From Roseburia_C amylophila (GTDB lineage Bacteria; Bacillota; Clostridia; Lachnospirales; Lachnospiraceae): a stretch of DNA of 64,000 nt. The stretch is taken from positions 1 to 64,000 of the forward strand of contig NZ_JAOQKI010000013.1 of NCBI RefSeq assembly GCF_025567465.1. Reading direction: 5' to 3'. Shown here in pieces: positions 43,044 to 51,978 of this stretch (its first letter is position 1; each line of letters starts with the position of its first letter). The position numbers were made by a program, and so were the translations under genes. The notes beneath the pieces were generated by a model. That model saw only the letters and a list, made by a program, of their open reading frames with translations. It was not told where the DNA came from and did not search any database.

Positions 43044-43979
43044 GTGAAAGGAATAGTGGACAGTGCTTCGGAACTGATTGGAAAGACGCCGATGCTCTAT
43101 CTTCATAATTATATGAAAGAGGCAGGTGTAGAGGATGCGGCAATCATTGCCAAGCTGGAATATTTTAATCCGGCAGGTTCGGTAAAAGACCGAGTGGCTC
43201 TTGCCATGATTGAAGATGCAGAGAGAAAGGGCAAATTAAAGCCGGGAGCTACGATTATCGAGCCAACTTCCGGTAATACGGGAATCGGACTTGCTTCTGT
43301 GGCGGCTGCAAAAGGGTATCATGCAATTTTAACATTGCCGGAAACCATGACGGTAGAGCGTCGGAATCTTCTGCAGGCGTATGGAGCACAGATTGTACTG
43401 ACCTCCGGGTATAAGGGAATGAAGGGTGCAATCGAAAAAGCAGAAGAACTTCATAAAGAGATTCCAGGTTCAATTATTTTAGGACAGTTTGAAAATCCGG
43501 CAAATCCAAAAGCCCATGAAGAAACCACAGGACCGGAAATCTGGGAACAGACAGAAGGCAGCGTTGATATTTTTGTGGCAGGAGTCGGAACCGGTGGAAC
43601 CATAACCGGAGTTGGAAAATATCTGAAAAAGCAGAAGAAGTCCGTACACATTGTTGCAGTAGAACCTGCAACCAGTCCGGTTCTTTCCCAGGGAAAAGTC
43701 GGACCTCATAAAATTCAGGGAATCGGTGCCGGATTTATTCCGGATACACTGGATACTTCTGTTTACGATGAGATTATTCCAATCAAAAATGATGATGCCT
43801 TTGAAGAAGGAAGAGCATTTGCCCGCAGCGAGGGAATTCTTGTGGGAATCAGTGCAGGAGCTGCATTAAAGGCAGCTGTTGAGCTGGCAAAAAGAAAAGA
43901 AAATAAAGGAAAGAACATTGTGGTATTGCTTCCGGATTCCGGGGACCGCTATTTATCTACTCCTTTATTTGCAAAATAA
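43044..43979 (+). CDS. Cysteine synthase, paralogue 2
   Basis: A 311-residue CysK/CysM-like PLP enzyme with PAGSVKDR (Lys48), EPTSGNTGIG and GTGGTITG. GTG 43044 is chosen, preceded by AAGGAAA, because the earlier ATG lies deep inside trxB. As it closes the carrier operon, it may use carrier thiocarboxylate rather than free sulfide, as mycobacterial CysM does. Sequence motifs alone do not decide this. Confidence 0.88.
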   Translation: MKGIVDSASELIGKTPMLYLHNYMKEAGVEDAAIIAKLEYFNPAGSVKDRVALAMIEDAERKGKLKPGATIIEPTSGNTGIGLASVAAAKGYHAILTLPETMTVERRNLLQAYGAQIVLTSGYKGMKGAIEKAEELHKEIPGSIILGQFENPANPKAHEETTGPEIWEQTEGSVDIFVAGVGTGGTITGVGKYLKKQKKSVHIVAVEPATSPVLSQGKVGPHKIQGIGAGFIPDTLDTSVYDEIIPIKNDDAFEEGRAFARSEGILVGISAGAALKAAVELAKRKENKGKNIVVLLPDSGDRYLSTPLFAK

Positions 43980-43985
43980 AATCAG

Positions 43986-44014
43986 TGGAAAAGCATCAGG
44001 CATTCCGCTATAAT
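43986..44014 (+). promoter_or_regulatory. Promoter of the hybrid kinase gene
   Basis: TGGAAA (43986-43991), 17 bases, TATAAT (44009-44014). Confidence 0.6.
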
Positions 44015-44057
44015 ATGGTAAAAGAGTCAAAAAGACTTTTACGAAAGGAAAATAAGT

Positions 44058-46688
44058 ATGTTCTATTTTCTTGTGTCGGTAAATATTATAGCGATTATCC
44101 TGATGCTTTTTATGTTGGCAATCTGCCTTCGTAAAAAGCGCTCCAAAGCACAGCTTGCATTTATTATTTATGATATTTTTTCCATGCTGTTTGTGGTGGG
44201 AGTTCATCTGGAACTGGTGCATTCGGATACCGTTGGTGAGGCACTTGCCGGGCTGTGTATCCAGTATGTGGGACAGGCAGGATTTTTAATGGCATTTCTC
44301 TGGTTTGCATCGGAGTTTGGAAGACTTAAAATTCCTAAATTTATTTATTTTATTCAGGCAGTAATTAATACAATTGTTTTGACAGGAGTATTTACGGCAG
44401 AATATCATCCATATTTTTATAAAACAATGCGGATATTGAAAGATGGCATATATCACCGGATTGAAGTTATACCCGGAATCATCTGGAAACTACATTATAT
44501 ACATCTGGGAACGGTAATACTTGCGGTACTTATTTTGTGTATCATGCGTTACGGGGAGAGTTCGCCAATTCATAAGAAACGGATTCTCTATATGATAGCA
44601 GGTGTGGGAACTTTTGCACTGGAATTAATCTTAAAGGGTCTGGGTGTATTTGGCAGTTATAATCCGGTAGTCATTGCCATGACAACTATGATGTTCTGCA
44701 TGATGATGGCAATGATTCATTATGGATATTTTGGTTCTCAGCAGGCTGCTGTGGATAATGCATTTCATTATGGAAAAGAAGGCCTGATTATCCTGGATGC
44801 AGAAAATAAAATTATCTCCGTCAATCAGCGTATGAAGGAACTTTTCCCGGAAATAAAGGTAGGAAGTGCCGCAAGCAGGCAAAAAGAAATCCTGCAGGCA
44901 CTGACAAACCGGGAAAGGCTGTTGCATAAAAATGACCGCATCTATGAACTTCGTATGGAGGATATTGTGGAAAATGGTGAGAAAGATGGCTGCATGCTCT
45001 GGTTTATCGATCAGACAGAAAACTTGGAAATGATGCAGAGACTTCGTAGTGCGGATGAAGCCAAGACCAGATTTTTAATGAAAGTGAGCCATGAGCTGCG
45101 GACTCCGATGCATACGATACTTGGTATGAATGAAGTGATTGCGGAAGAAACATCAGAAGAGAAAATCCGTAGATATACCAGAGAAATTGCATCTGCCGGT
45201 GACAGTATGATTGCACTGATAGAAGAAGTGTTAGATGCTTCCCGGTTAGAAAGTGGTACGCTTCAGATAAAGAAGGATGCATTTGCTTTAGAAGAGGTTA
45301 TCCATGACGCAGCAGCCCAGATGAGGCCACAGGCAGAGAAGAAATCTTTAAACTTCCGGCTGCGGATGGAGGAACCATTATTAAAACCAGGAAAACATTT
45401 CTATGGAGACAAGGCACATATCCGTCAGATTATCATAAATCTACTGGAAAATGCGGTGAAATACACAGATGAAGGCTTTGTGGAGCTGGGTGTAGAAAAA
45501 GCAGCAGAAAATGGAGATACCTTTTTGAAGATAGCTGTGGCAGACAGTGGAATTGGAATAGGAAAAGAAGAGCAGGATAAAATCTTTGAAAGCTTTGAAC
45601 GGGGCAATACTGCCAGGAACAGCAGAAAAGACGGAATCGGTCTCGGGCTGGATATTGCGAAACAGCTGGCAGAGGCTATGGGTGGAAGCCTCTGCCTGAT
45701 TAGTGAAGTGACGAAGGGAAGTACCTTTACGGTTCGGATTCCGTGGATAGAAGTATCGGAAAAACATCATTTTACAAAGCAGAGTGAGAAAAGTATGAAT
45801 GCGGATTACAGCAGCTTTACCATTCTTGCGGTAGATGATAATGAGCAGAATCTGATGGTATTAGAACATCTTTTACATAAGACAAAGGTTAAAATGGAAA
45901 CCGTGATGGATGGAAATACTGCCGTTCAAAAATGTGAAGAGAAAACATATGATTTACTTCTTTTAGACCATATGATGCCAAAGCCGGATGGCATAGAGAC
46001 GCTGCACCTCATCCGTGCAGATGAGAAAGGACGAAATCATTATACGCAGGCAGTGGCATTTACCGCTAATGCAACAGCTGGTGCAAAAGAACTGTACAAA
46101 AACGAAGGATTTGCAGAGTATATTACCAAGCCGGTAAAACCGGGTACACTGGAGATTATGCTGCAGAAATATCTTAGGGATTATCAGCCGGAAGAAAATA
46201 TGGTTTTCCAGGGAAACATGGATGATACAAAGATAATAAAGCTAAGAGGCTTATTACATTATCTTGAGAAGAATGGAATTGCAGCAGAGGAAGGCTTATC
46301 CTATGCGGATGGAGATGAACAGTTCTATAAAGAATTGTTAGGCATCTTTGCAAAAGAAAAAGAGAAGAAGCAGCATCATTTAGAGAAAGCATTCCAAACT
46401 CTTAAGATAAATCATGTAGTAACAATGAAAGAAACTGCAGAAACTATCATAGATTCAGAAACTACAACAGATACAGAAAACATGAACGAATTATGGAAAA
46501 CATTCGTAACCCAGTCCCATGGATTAAAGGGTGAAGCCTGGGGCATCGGAGCCAGAACGCTTGGAGATTTCTTTTACCAGCTGGAGTGTGCCGGAAAAGA
46601 AAAAAACATCGAAAAGATAGAGCATTTTTATCCGAAAGCCATGGAAGAGTGGCAGCAGGTAGTAGATGCTATTCAAAGAGTATTATAA
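44058..46688 (+). CDS. Hybrid sensor histidine kinase with 7TM input, receiver and Hpt
   Basis: An 876-residue multistep phosphorelay protein. Seven predicted helices (about 1-230) are of the 'histidine kinase N-terminal 7TM' type, followed by a PAS-like region, HisKA with KVSHELRTPMHT (His345) and an ATPase domain (DSGIGIGKEEQDKIFESF). The receiver carries Asp637 in LLLLDHMMPKPDG. The C-terminal Hpt has SHGLKGEAWGIGA (His821). No separate response regulator is nearby. It has its own promoter, so its link to the sulfur genes is positional only. Confidence 0.93.
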   Translation: MFYFLVSVNIIAIILMLFMLAICLRKKRSKAQLAFIIYDIFSMLFVVGVHLELVHSDTVGEALAGLCIQYVGQAGFLMAFLWFASEFGRLKIPKFIYFIQAVINTIVLTGVFTAEYHPYFYKTMRILKDGIYHRIEVIPGIIWKLHYIHLGTVILAVLILCIMRYGESSPIHKKRILYMIAGVGTFALELILKGLGVFGSYNPVVIAMTTMMFCMMMAMIHYGYFGSQQAAVDNAFHYGKEGLIILDAENKIISVNQRMKELFPEIKVGSAASRQKEILQALTNRERLLHKNDRIYELRMEDIVENGEKDGCMLWFIDQTENLEMMQRLRSADEAKTRFLMKVSHELRTPMHTILGMNEVIAEETSEEKIRRYTREIASAGDSMIALIEEVLDASRLESGTLQIKKDAFALEEVIHDAAAQMRPQAEKKSLNFRLRMEEPLLKPGKHFYGDKAHIRQIIINLLENAVKYTDEGFVELGVEKAAENGDTFLKIAVADSGIGIGKEEQDKIFESFERGNTARNSRKDGIGLGLDIAKQLAEAMGGSLCLISEVTKGSTFTVRIPWIEVSEKHHFTKQSEKSMNADYSSFTILAVDDNEQNLMVLEHLLHKTKVKMETVMDGNTAVQKCEEKTYDLLLLDHMMPKPDGIETLHLIRADEKGRNHYTQAVAFTANATAGAKELYKNEGFAEYITKPVKPGTLEIMLQKYLRDYQPEENMVFQGNMDDTKIIKLRGLLHYLEKNGIAAEEGLSYADGDEQFYKELLGIFAKEKEKKQHHLEKAFQTLKINHVVTMKETAETIIDSETTTDTENMNELWKTFVTQSHGLKGEAWGIGARTLGDFFYQLECAGKEKNIEKIEHFYPKAMEEWQQVVDAIQRVL

Positions 46689-46761
46689 AAAGAGAACCGG
46701 AAGCCGGATAAAAGAAGCTGGTCTTTTCACTGGTTGCCTGCAATGGTGGTAAGACTATAGT

Positions 46762-46886
46762 GTGTTTGTAGAGACAGACCTCAACAAAGCAAGTGCTATT
46801 GAAAAGAACAAGAGGGAATCCAAAGAACAACTTGAAAAGGACAATTTTTCTGTCCGGAATCTTGCAGAGGTATCTGTGGATGAATA
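46762..46886 (+). pseudogene. Possible gene remnant before ychF
   Basis: An open stretch of about 41 codons ending in TAA, reading VFVETDLNKASAIEKN... and ...RNLAEVSVDE. The composition is protein-like, but it has no ribosome site and a stop just upstream. I do not recognise the family. It may equally be chance. Confidence 0.25.
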
Positions 46887-46935
46887 AAGTTTTCACCGAT
46901 AATAGGCGGAAAACATGAACTTTAAATTTTGATGG

Positions 46936-46964
46936 TTTCAAAATAATAAGACTTATGATATAAT
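46936..46964 (+). promoter_or_regulatory. Promoter of ychF
   Basis: TTTCAA (46936-46941), 17 bases, TATAAT (46959-46964). It implies a leader of about 140 bases. Confidence 0.5.
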
Positions 46965-46967
46965 AAT

Positions 46968-47095
46968 AGGCTGTATTAAGCTCCTTTTGCCAACATGGCA
47001 GAAAAGAGTTTGATACAGCTTAAAAATTTGCATGATAAATTATGTAGTAAAATAACATAGAAAGGCGAAAAACCTGATAACTTAAGGATTTTCGA
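46968..47095 (+). promoter_or_regulatory. Structured leader of ychF
   Basis: Two hairpins. The first (46968-47022 region) pairs GCTGTAT-AAGCTCTTTT with its imperfect complement around TGCCA/TGGCA. The second (47068-47095) pairs CGAAAAACCT with AGGATTTTCG. It is not a recognised riboswitch. The rest of 46689-47111 holds only the promoter and a possible remnant. Confidence 0.4.
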
Positions 47096-47111
47096 ACAGG
47101 TAAAAGATAAA

Positions 47112-48212
47112 ATGAAACTAGGAATCGTAGGTTTACCAAACGTAGGAAAAAGTACATTATTTAATTCACTGACCAAAGCAGGCGCAGAATCAGCCAATTA
47201 TCCGTTTTGTACCATTGACCCGAATGTGGGAATCGTAACCGTACCGGATAACCGTCTGAAGGTGTTAGGCGAGATGTATCATTCCAAGAAAGTAACACCG
47301 GCAGTCATTGAATTTGTAGATATTGCAGGACTTGTAAAAGGAGCCAGCAAAGGAGAGGGACTTGGAAACCAGTTCCTTGCCAATATTCGTGAAGTAGATG
47401 CCATCGTTCATGTTGTACGTTGTTTTGAAGATACCAACGTAGTCCATGTAGACGGAAGCATTGACCCGGTTCGTGATATTGAGACCATTAATTTAGAGCT
47501 TATCTTTTCTGATATTGAAATCTTAGAGAGAAGAATTGCAAAAGTTACCAAACAGGCAAGAATGGACAAGACACTTGCAAAAGAAGAGGCACTTTTGAAA
47601 TCCTTAAAGGCACATCTGGAAGAAGGAAAGATGGCAAAGACTTATCCGTTGAGTGATGATGAGGACGAGCAGGCATGGTTTGCATCTTATAATTTATTAA
47701 CTGCAAAACCGGTTATCTATGCAGCAAATGTAAGTGAGGATGACCTTGCAGATGATGGCGCAAATAATCCACATGTTGCAAGAGTAAGAGAACAGGCAGC
47801 CGCAGAAAACAGTGAAGTATTTGTTATCTGCGCACAGATTGAACAGGAAATTGCGGAATTAGATGATGATGAAAAAGCAATGTTCTTAGAGGACCTTGGA
47901 TTAAAAGAATCCGGACTTGAGAAACTGATTGCAGCAAGCTATAAATTGTTAGGACTTATCAGCTACCTTACATCAGGAGAAGATGAGACAAGAGCATGGA
48001 CTATTACCAAGGGAACCAAGGCACCGCAGGCGGCAGGAAAGATTCATACCGACTTCGAGCGTGGATTTATACGTGCAGAGGTGGTATCCTATGACCATCT
48101 GATTGAGTGTGGAAGCATGACAGCAGCAAAAGAAAAGGGACTGGTAAGATTGGAAGGAAAAGATTACGTTGTTCAGGATGGCGATATTATTTTATTCCGT
48201 TTCAACGTATAA
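47112..48212 (+). CDS. ychF: Redox-regulated ATPase YchF (OLA1)
   Basis: A 366-residue Obg-family ATPase that prefers ATP and binds ribosomes. It shows GLPNVGKSTLFN, DIAGLVKGASKGEGLGNQFL, the NVSEDD-type G4 replacement (YAANVSEDD) and the C-terminal TGS-like domain (FERGFIRAEVVSYDHLI). The motif order is complete. Confidence 0.98.
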   Translation: MKLGIVGLPNVGKSTLFNSLTKAGAESANYPFCTIDPNVGIVTVPDNRLKVLGEMYHSKKVTPAVIEFVDIAGLVKGASKGEGLGNQFLANIREVDAIVHVVRCFEDTNVVHVDGSIDPVRDIETINLELIFSDIEILERRIAKVTKQARMDKTLAKEEALLKSLKAHLEEGKMAKTYPLSDDEDEQAWFASYNLLTAKPVIYAANVSEDDLADDGANNPHVARVREQAAAENSEVFVICAQIEQEIAELDDDEKAMFLEDLGLKESGLEKLIAASYKLLGLISYLTSGEDETRAWTITKGTKAPQAAGKIHTDFERGFIRAEVVSYDHLIECGSMTAAKEKGLVRLEGKDYVVQDGDIILFRFNV

Positions 48213-48273
48213 GGAACCTTTTGAAAAATCCGGCATAGTATAAATAGAAGAAAAGGCACAGTGGGGCAGGCAC

Positions 48274-48525
48274 ATGATACGTTATTGTGAATTGTGTGAA
48301 AAGCAGGTGATTAATATTGCAGACTGTTGCTGCCTGGGAAATGTGGTGGATTTGGAACTGGATGAGTGCAATGGAAGAATCTGTGCACTGGTTGTAGCTG
48401 CGCCGGGAAAATTTTTCTGTATTTTTTGTCCGGCATGCGAATATATTATTCCATGGAAACGTGTTGTGCGGATTGGACCGGATATTATTCTGGTAGATGT
48501 CTGTGTAGAAGATGTGAAAAGTTAG
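48274..48525 (+). CDS. YlmC/YmxH-family PRC-barrel protein
   Basis: An 83-residue PRC-barrel-like protein related to YlmC/YmxH, found in spore-forming Firmicutes and sometimes annotated as sporulation proteins. It is cysteine-rich at the N-terminus (CELCEK, ADCCCLG) and at CIFCPAC, which may bind metal. The function is unknown. Confidence 0.75.
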   Translation: MIRYCELCEKQVINIADCCCLGNVVDLELDECNGRICALVVAAPGKFFCIFCPACEYIIPWKRVVRIGPDIILVDVCVEDVKS

Positions 48526-48554
48526 TTGACATAAGAATCCGAGAAAGTTATACT
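48526..48554 (+). promoter_or_regulatory. Promoter of nrdR
   Basis: TTGACA (48526-48531), 17 bases, TATACT (48549-48554). The leader then forms a TACGCAAAA/TTTTGCGTA hairpin (48636-48666) before the ribosome site. Confidence 0.65.
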
Positions 48555-48689
48555 AAAAATAGTACGACCAATATTTGTAAAAGCTGATATCAGCAGTTCT
48601 TTATGAACGTTTGGTGATGGAAAAACGGTATTATTTACGCAAAATTCACAAAGCGTGTTTTGCGTAGCTTTTAGAATAGGAGAAAAAAG

Positions 48690-49142
48690 ATGAAGTGCCC
48701 ATTTTGCAGCAGTGAAAATACCAGAGTAATTGATTCGAGACCGGCAGATGACAATAACTCCATTCGCCGGAGAAGATTATGTGACGATTGTGGAAAACGT
48801 TTCACAACTTATGAAAAAGTTGAGACAATTCCATTGATTGTAATAAAAAAGGATAACTGCAGAGAGCAGTATGACCGTTCCAAGATTGAAGCAGGTGTAC
48901 TTCGTGCCTGCCATAAGAGACCGGTATCCGTGGAGCAGATAACCAGACTGGTTGATGAAGTGGAGACAGAGATTTTTAATCGGGAAGAAAAGGAAATCCC
49001 AAGTACTGTAATTGGTGAGATCCTGATGGATAAGATTAAAGATTTAGATGCAGTGGCGTATGTTCGTTTTGCATCTGTATATCGTGAATTTAAGGATGTA
49101 AATACCTTTATGAATGAGTTAAAGAAAATGCTGGATAAATAA
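48690..49142 (+). CDS. nrdR: Transcriptional repressor NrdR
   Basis: A regulator of ribonucleotide reductase genes, 150 residues. It has a zinc ribbon MKCPFCSSENTRVIDSRP...CDDCGKRFTTYE and an ATP-cone domain (IVIKKDNCREQYDRSKI). No nrd gene is in the window. The length and both domains match the family. Confidence 0.97.
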   Translation: MKCPFCSSENTRVIDSRPADDNNSIRRRRLCDDCGKRFTTYEKVETIPLIVIKKDNCREQYDRSKIEAGVLRACHKRPVSVEQITRLVDEVETEIFNREEKEIPSTVIGEILMDKIKDLDAVAYVRFASVYREFKDVNTFMNELKKMLDK

Positions 49143-49235
49143 AAGAAAATCTTTTTGGAGAAAAGGGTTAACTTTTGTTGAATTTATCCGATAAAATTAG
49201 TAGCAGATAATTATGATGTGAGGAACGTGATCGTT

Positions 49236-49643
49236 ATGAATATTTCAGGAATTCGTCCCAATGCGGGATTTTACGATTACAACAGCATACAGAATATCCG
49301 GAATGCAGTAGAAGATACACCGGTTGTTAAGACGGCAGCAGATGCCGGTGCATCTGAACAGCAGCAGAAGGATACCTTAGAGACTCCGGTACGAAGAGAA
49401 CAGGATTTTGGGGCAGCAGATTATGCAGCACAGTATCAGCCGGATCGTACCTACGAGATGAAAGGTTCTGAAAGTGATATACATAGTCTGGATGTTGAGA
49501 AGGCATTATCCGATATGCACAAAGATCAGGTACTGCAGCAGTATCAGTTCTTTGTTGGAGAGAACATTGAACAGAGCGGAATCCGGCAGATTACTGCAAC
49601 GGATACTGCAAAAGTGCGAAATGTAGAAAACTTTAATTTATAA
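49236..49643 (+). CDS. Hypothetical protein
   Basis: A polar 135-residue protein with no membrane segment or known motif. It opens with MNISGIRPNAGFYDY and is rich in Gln, Asp and Ala. ATG 49236 is preferred because AGGAA lies ten bases before it. A terminator follows. The composition suggests a disordered or secreted regulatory protein, but nothing decides this. Confidence 0.6.
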   Translation: MNISGIRPNAGFYDYNSIQNIRNAVEDTPVVKTAADAGASEQQQKDTLETPVRREQDFGAADYAAQYQPDRTYEMKGSESDIHSLDVEKALSDMHKDQVLQQYQFFVGENIEQSGIRQITATDTAKVRNVENFNL

Positions 49644-49680
49644 GAGCAATTTTGATTATAAAAAAGTAAGAGACCGTTAG

Positions 49681-49718
49681 AAGGTAAGATTCCTAAGAAT
49701 TCTTAAGAATCTTACCTT
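49681..49718. terminator. Terminator after the hypothetical gene
   Basis: Stem AAGGTAAGATTC / GAATCTTACCTT with TTTT following. Confidence 0.85.
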
Positions 49719-49724
49719 TTTTAC

Positions 49725-49753
49725 TTGCGGCAGTTATGCTTCTTTTGTATAAT
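49725..49753 (+). promoter_or_regulatory. Promoter of rimM-trmD
   Basis: TTGCGG (49725-49730), 17 bases, TATAAT (49748-49753). Confidence 0.6.
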
Positions 49754-49805
49754 TAAATTCAGGCTTGCCTGAAGAACGGGAAGTATAAGAGAAAGAGGAT
49801 AGGAT

Positions 49806-50351
49806 ATGAAGAAAGTGCAGGAAGACTGGAAGGAAGAAATGCTGCAGGTAGGTGTACTTACCAATACACATGGTGTGCGTGGCGAAGTGAAGGTATATCC
49901 GACAACAGATGATGTCATGCGTTTTAAAAAGCTGAAGCAGGTATTTTTGGATACTGGAAAAGAACCGATGGAGCTTCAGGTTACACAGGCGCGCTTCTTT
50001 AAAAATCTGGTAATATTAAAATTCAAAGAATTTGATAATATAAATGATGTAGAGAAGTATAAGAGCAGAGGGCTATATGTAACAAGGGAAAATGCTGTAA
50101 AGCTGGCTCCGAATGAATATTTCGTGGCTGATTTGATTGGCTTAAAGGCAGTCGGAGATGACGGAGAAGATTTAGGTGAAGTAAAGGATGTACTTCAGAC
50201 CGGTGCAAATGACATTTATGTATTACATAAAGATGGGGAAGATGATATTTTACTTCCGGCAATTAAGGATTGTGTAAAAAATGTCAATATAGAGGAAGGC
50301 ACCATTACGGTACACCTTTTAAATGGGCTTCGTGATATTAATAAGAAGTAG
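49806..50351 (+). CDS. rimM: 16S rRNA processing protein RimM
   Basis: A 30S maturation factor of 181 residues. It has the N-terminal barrel MLQVGVLTNTHGVRGEVKVYPTTDD and the C-terminal PRC-barrel with YVLHKDGEDDILLPAI. The start at 49806 has GAGGATAGG, though ATG 49839 would be nearer the usual family start. It is followed eight bases later by trmD, but it is separated from rpsP, its usual neighbour. Confidence 0.96.
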   Translation: MKKVQEDWKEEMLQVGVLTNTHGVRGEVKVYPTTDDVMRFKKLKQVFLDTGKEPMELQVTQARFFKNLVILKFKEFDNINDVEKYKSRGLYVTRENAVKLAPNEYFVADLIGLKAVGDDGEDLGEVKDVLQTGANDIYVLHKDGEDDILLPAIKDCVKNVNIEEGTITVHLLNGLRDINKK

Positions 50352-50359
50352 GTAGCAAA

Positions 50360-51106
50360 ATGAATTTTCATATATTAACATTATTTCCGGATATGGTAGA
50401 ACGGGGACTGAATACCAGTATCATCGGAAGAGCAGTTGGCAAAGGACTTTTAAATATAGAAACAATTAACATCCGGGATTATACGTTAGACCGTCATAAA
50501 AAAGTAGATGATTATCCGTATGGTGGCGGAGCCGGGATGGTAATGCAGGCACAGCCGATTTATGATGCGTGGCAGGCAGTGGCGCAGAAGATTGGAAGAA
50601 AGCCAAGAACAGTATATCTTACACCTCAGGGCAATACGTTTCAGCAGGAAATGGCAAAGGATTATGCGAAGGAAGAAGACCTGGTATTGCTTTGTGGGCA
50701 TTATGAGGGCATCGATGAACGTGTGTTAGAAGAAATTGTGACGGATTATGTGTCGATTGGAGATTATGTGCTGACAGGAGGAGAACTTCCGGCAATGGTC
50801 ATGGTGGATGCGATATCCCGTATGGTGCCTGGCGTACTGGCAAATGATGAATCCGGAACCACAGAATCCTTTGAAGGAAATTTATTGGAATATCCGCAGT
50901 ATAGCAGACCGGAAGACTGGATGGGAAAGAAAGTTCCAGCTATTTTACTTTCCGGAGACCATGCAAAGGTAGAAGCATGGAGGAGAGAACAATCCATTAA
51001 AAGAACCATGGAACGAAGACCGGATTTGCTGGCAGATGCAGATTTGACAGCAAAGGAGAAAGCAATGGTTGAGCATTTGCTGGACAAATCACAGGGTAAA
51101 TGCTAG
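50360..51106 (+). CDS. trmD: tRNA (guanine-37-N1)-methyltransferase TrmD
   Basis: A trefoil-knot methyltransferase of 248 residues acting on G37 of tRNAs. It has FPDMVERGLN, PYGGGAGMVM, YLTPQG, LCGHYEGIDERV and GDYVLTGGELPAMVM. The typical next gene rplS is absent here; a coiled-coil protein follows. Confidence 0.98.
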   Translation: MNFHILTLFPDMVERGLNTSIIGRAVGKGLLNIETINIRDYTLDRHKKVDDYPYGGGAGMVMQAQPIYDAWQAVAQKIGRKPRTVYLTPQGNTFQQEMAKDYAKEEDLVLLCGHYEGIDERVLEEIVTDYVSIGDYVLTGGELPAMVMVDAISRMVPGVLANDESGTTESFEGNLLEYPQYSRPEDWMGKKVPAILLSGDHAKVEAWRREQSIKRTMERRPDLLADADLTAKEKAMVEHLLDKSQGKC

Positions 51107-51159
51107 AATGTGTCTAGCAGTAATAGGAATGGAAGAGATTCCGCAGGAGGAAGACGGTA

Positions 51160-51954
51160 GTGAAAAGCTTTTTTGATGTGCTGAAAACGATGTTTTACCG
51201 TAAAAATGCGAAGAGTTATGGGACGCCGGACCGGAGCAGAAAAGAGCCGGTGACACAACAGAAGGTACAGATAAGAAATACAGAGACCAGAAAGGCAGCC
51301 CCTTCGTTAAAAGAAAACGAACAGCATAACAGGTCAGAGAGGACAAACAGTAAGGTGGATAAAGGAATGGATAAGGAAGATTTCTTATTAAAGCAGATTG
51401 ATGAATTCCGTGAGAAAGCAAAACAGCTTCAGGCTTTGCTTGTTACAAAAGAAGACAAAGTGCAGGAATTACAGAATATCGTAGATGAAAGAGAAGAAAA
51501 AGCAAAAGAACTGCAGCATGTTTTAAATGCACGTAAATCAGAAGCAGATGTTCTTCTTACCGGAGTACACGGTCAGATGGAAGAAATGATTAACCGTGTA
51601 GAAGAAAAATTGAATGCACTGTCTGAAAAGATTGCAGCAGACGTAAGTGATTCCACCGGAAGAACCGCAGAACAGACTGCACAGATGCAGGCATCTTTAC
51701 AGGAAATTTCCCAGCAGTTAGACAGCATGAAACTGGAACTGGCTGAGAAAATACATACCGAAGATGTAAAGTGCTACCGCAATATGCAGGACTTAATTAA
51801 AGAGCTTACCGTTAAGTTAGAGGAAAATGATACTTTAGAGAAGAGCTTGAATACCGTAAAAGGTTATGCAAAATGCTTAACCTGGTTTTCTGTTATCAAT
51901 TTTGTAGTATTGGTGGCATTTATTCTATATTCTCTTGGAGTATTTAATTTTTAA
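51160..51954 (+). CDS. Coiled-coil protein with C-terminal membrane anchor
   Basis: A 264-residue protein of unknown function. After a basic N-terminus, residues about 75-215 form long coiled coils (KQLQALLVTKEDKVQELQN, EEMINRVEEKLNALSEKIA). One hydrophobic helix at the C-terminus (FSVINFVVLVAFILYSLGV) would anchor it with the coil in the cytoplasm. GTG 51160 is preceded by GGAGG. It follows trmD by 53 bases. Confidence 0.65.
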   Translation: MKSFFDVLKTMFYRKNAKSYGTPDRSRKEPVTQQKVQIRNTETRKAAPSLKENEQHNRSERTNSKVDKGMDKEDFLLKQIDEFREKAKQLQALLVTKEDKVQELQNIVDEREEKAKELQHVLNARKSEADVLLTGVHGQMEEMINRVEEKLNALSEKIAADVSDSTGRTAEQTAQMQASLQEISQQLDSMKLELAEKIHTEDVKCYRNMQDLIKELTVKLEENDTLEKSLNTVKGYAKCLTWFSVINFVVLVAFILYSLGVFNF

Positions 51955-51978
51955 GCAGTAGTTAAAACGAGGAATTAT

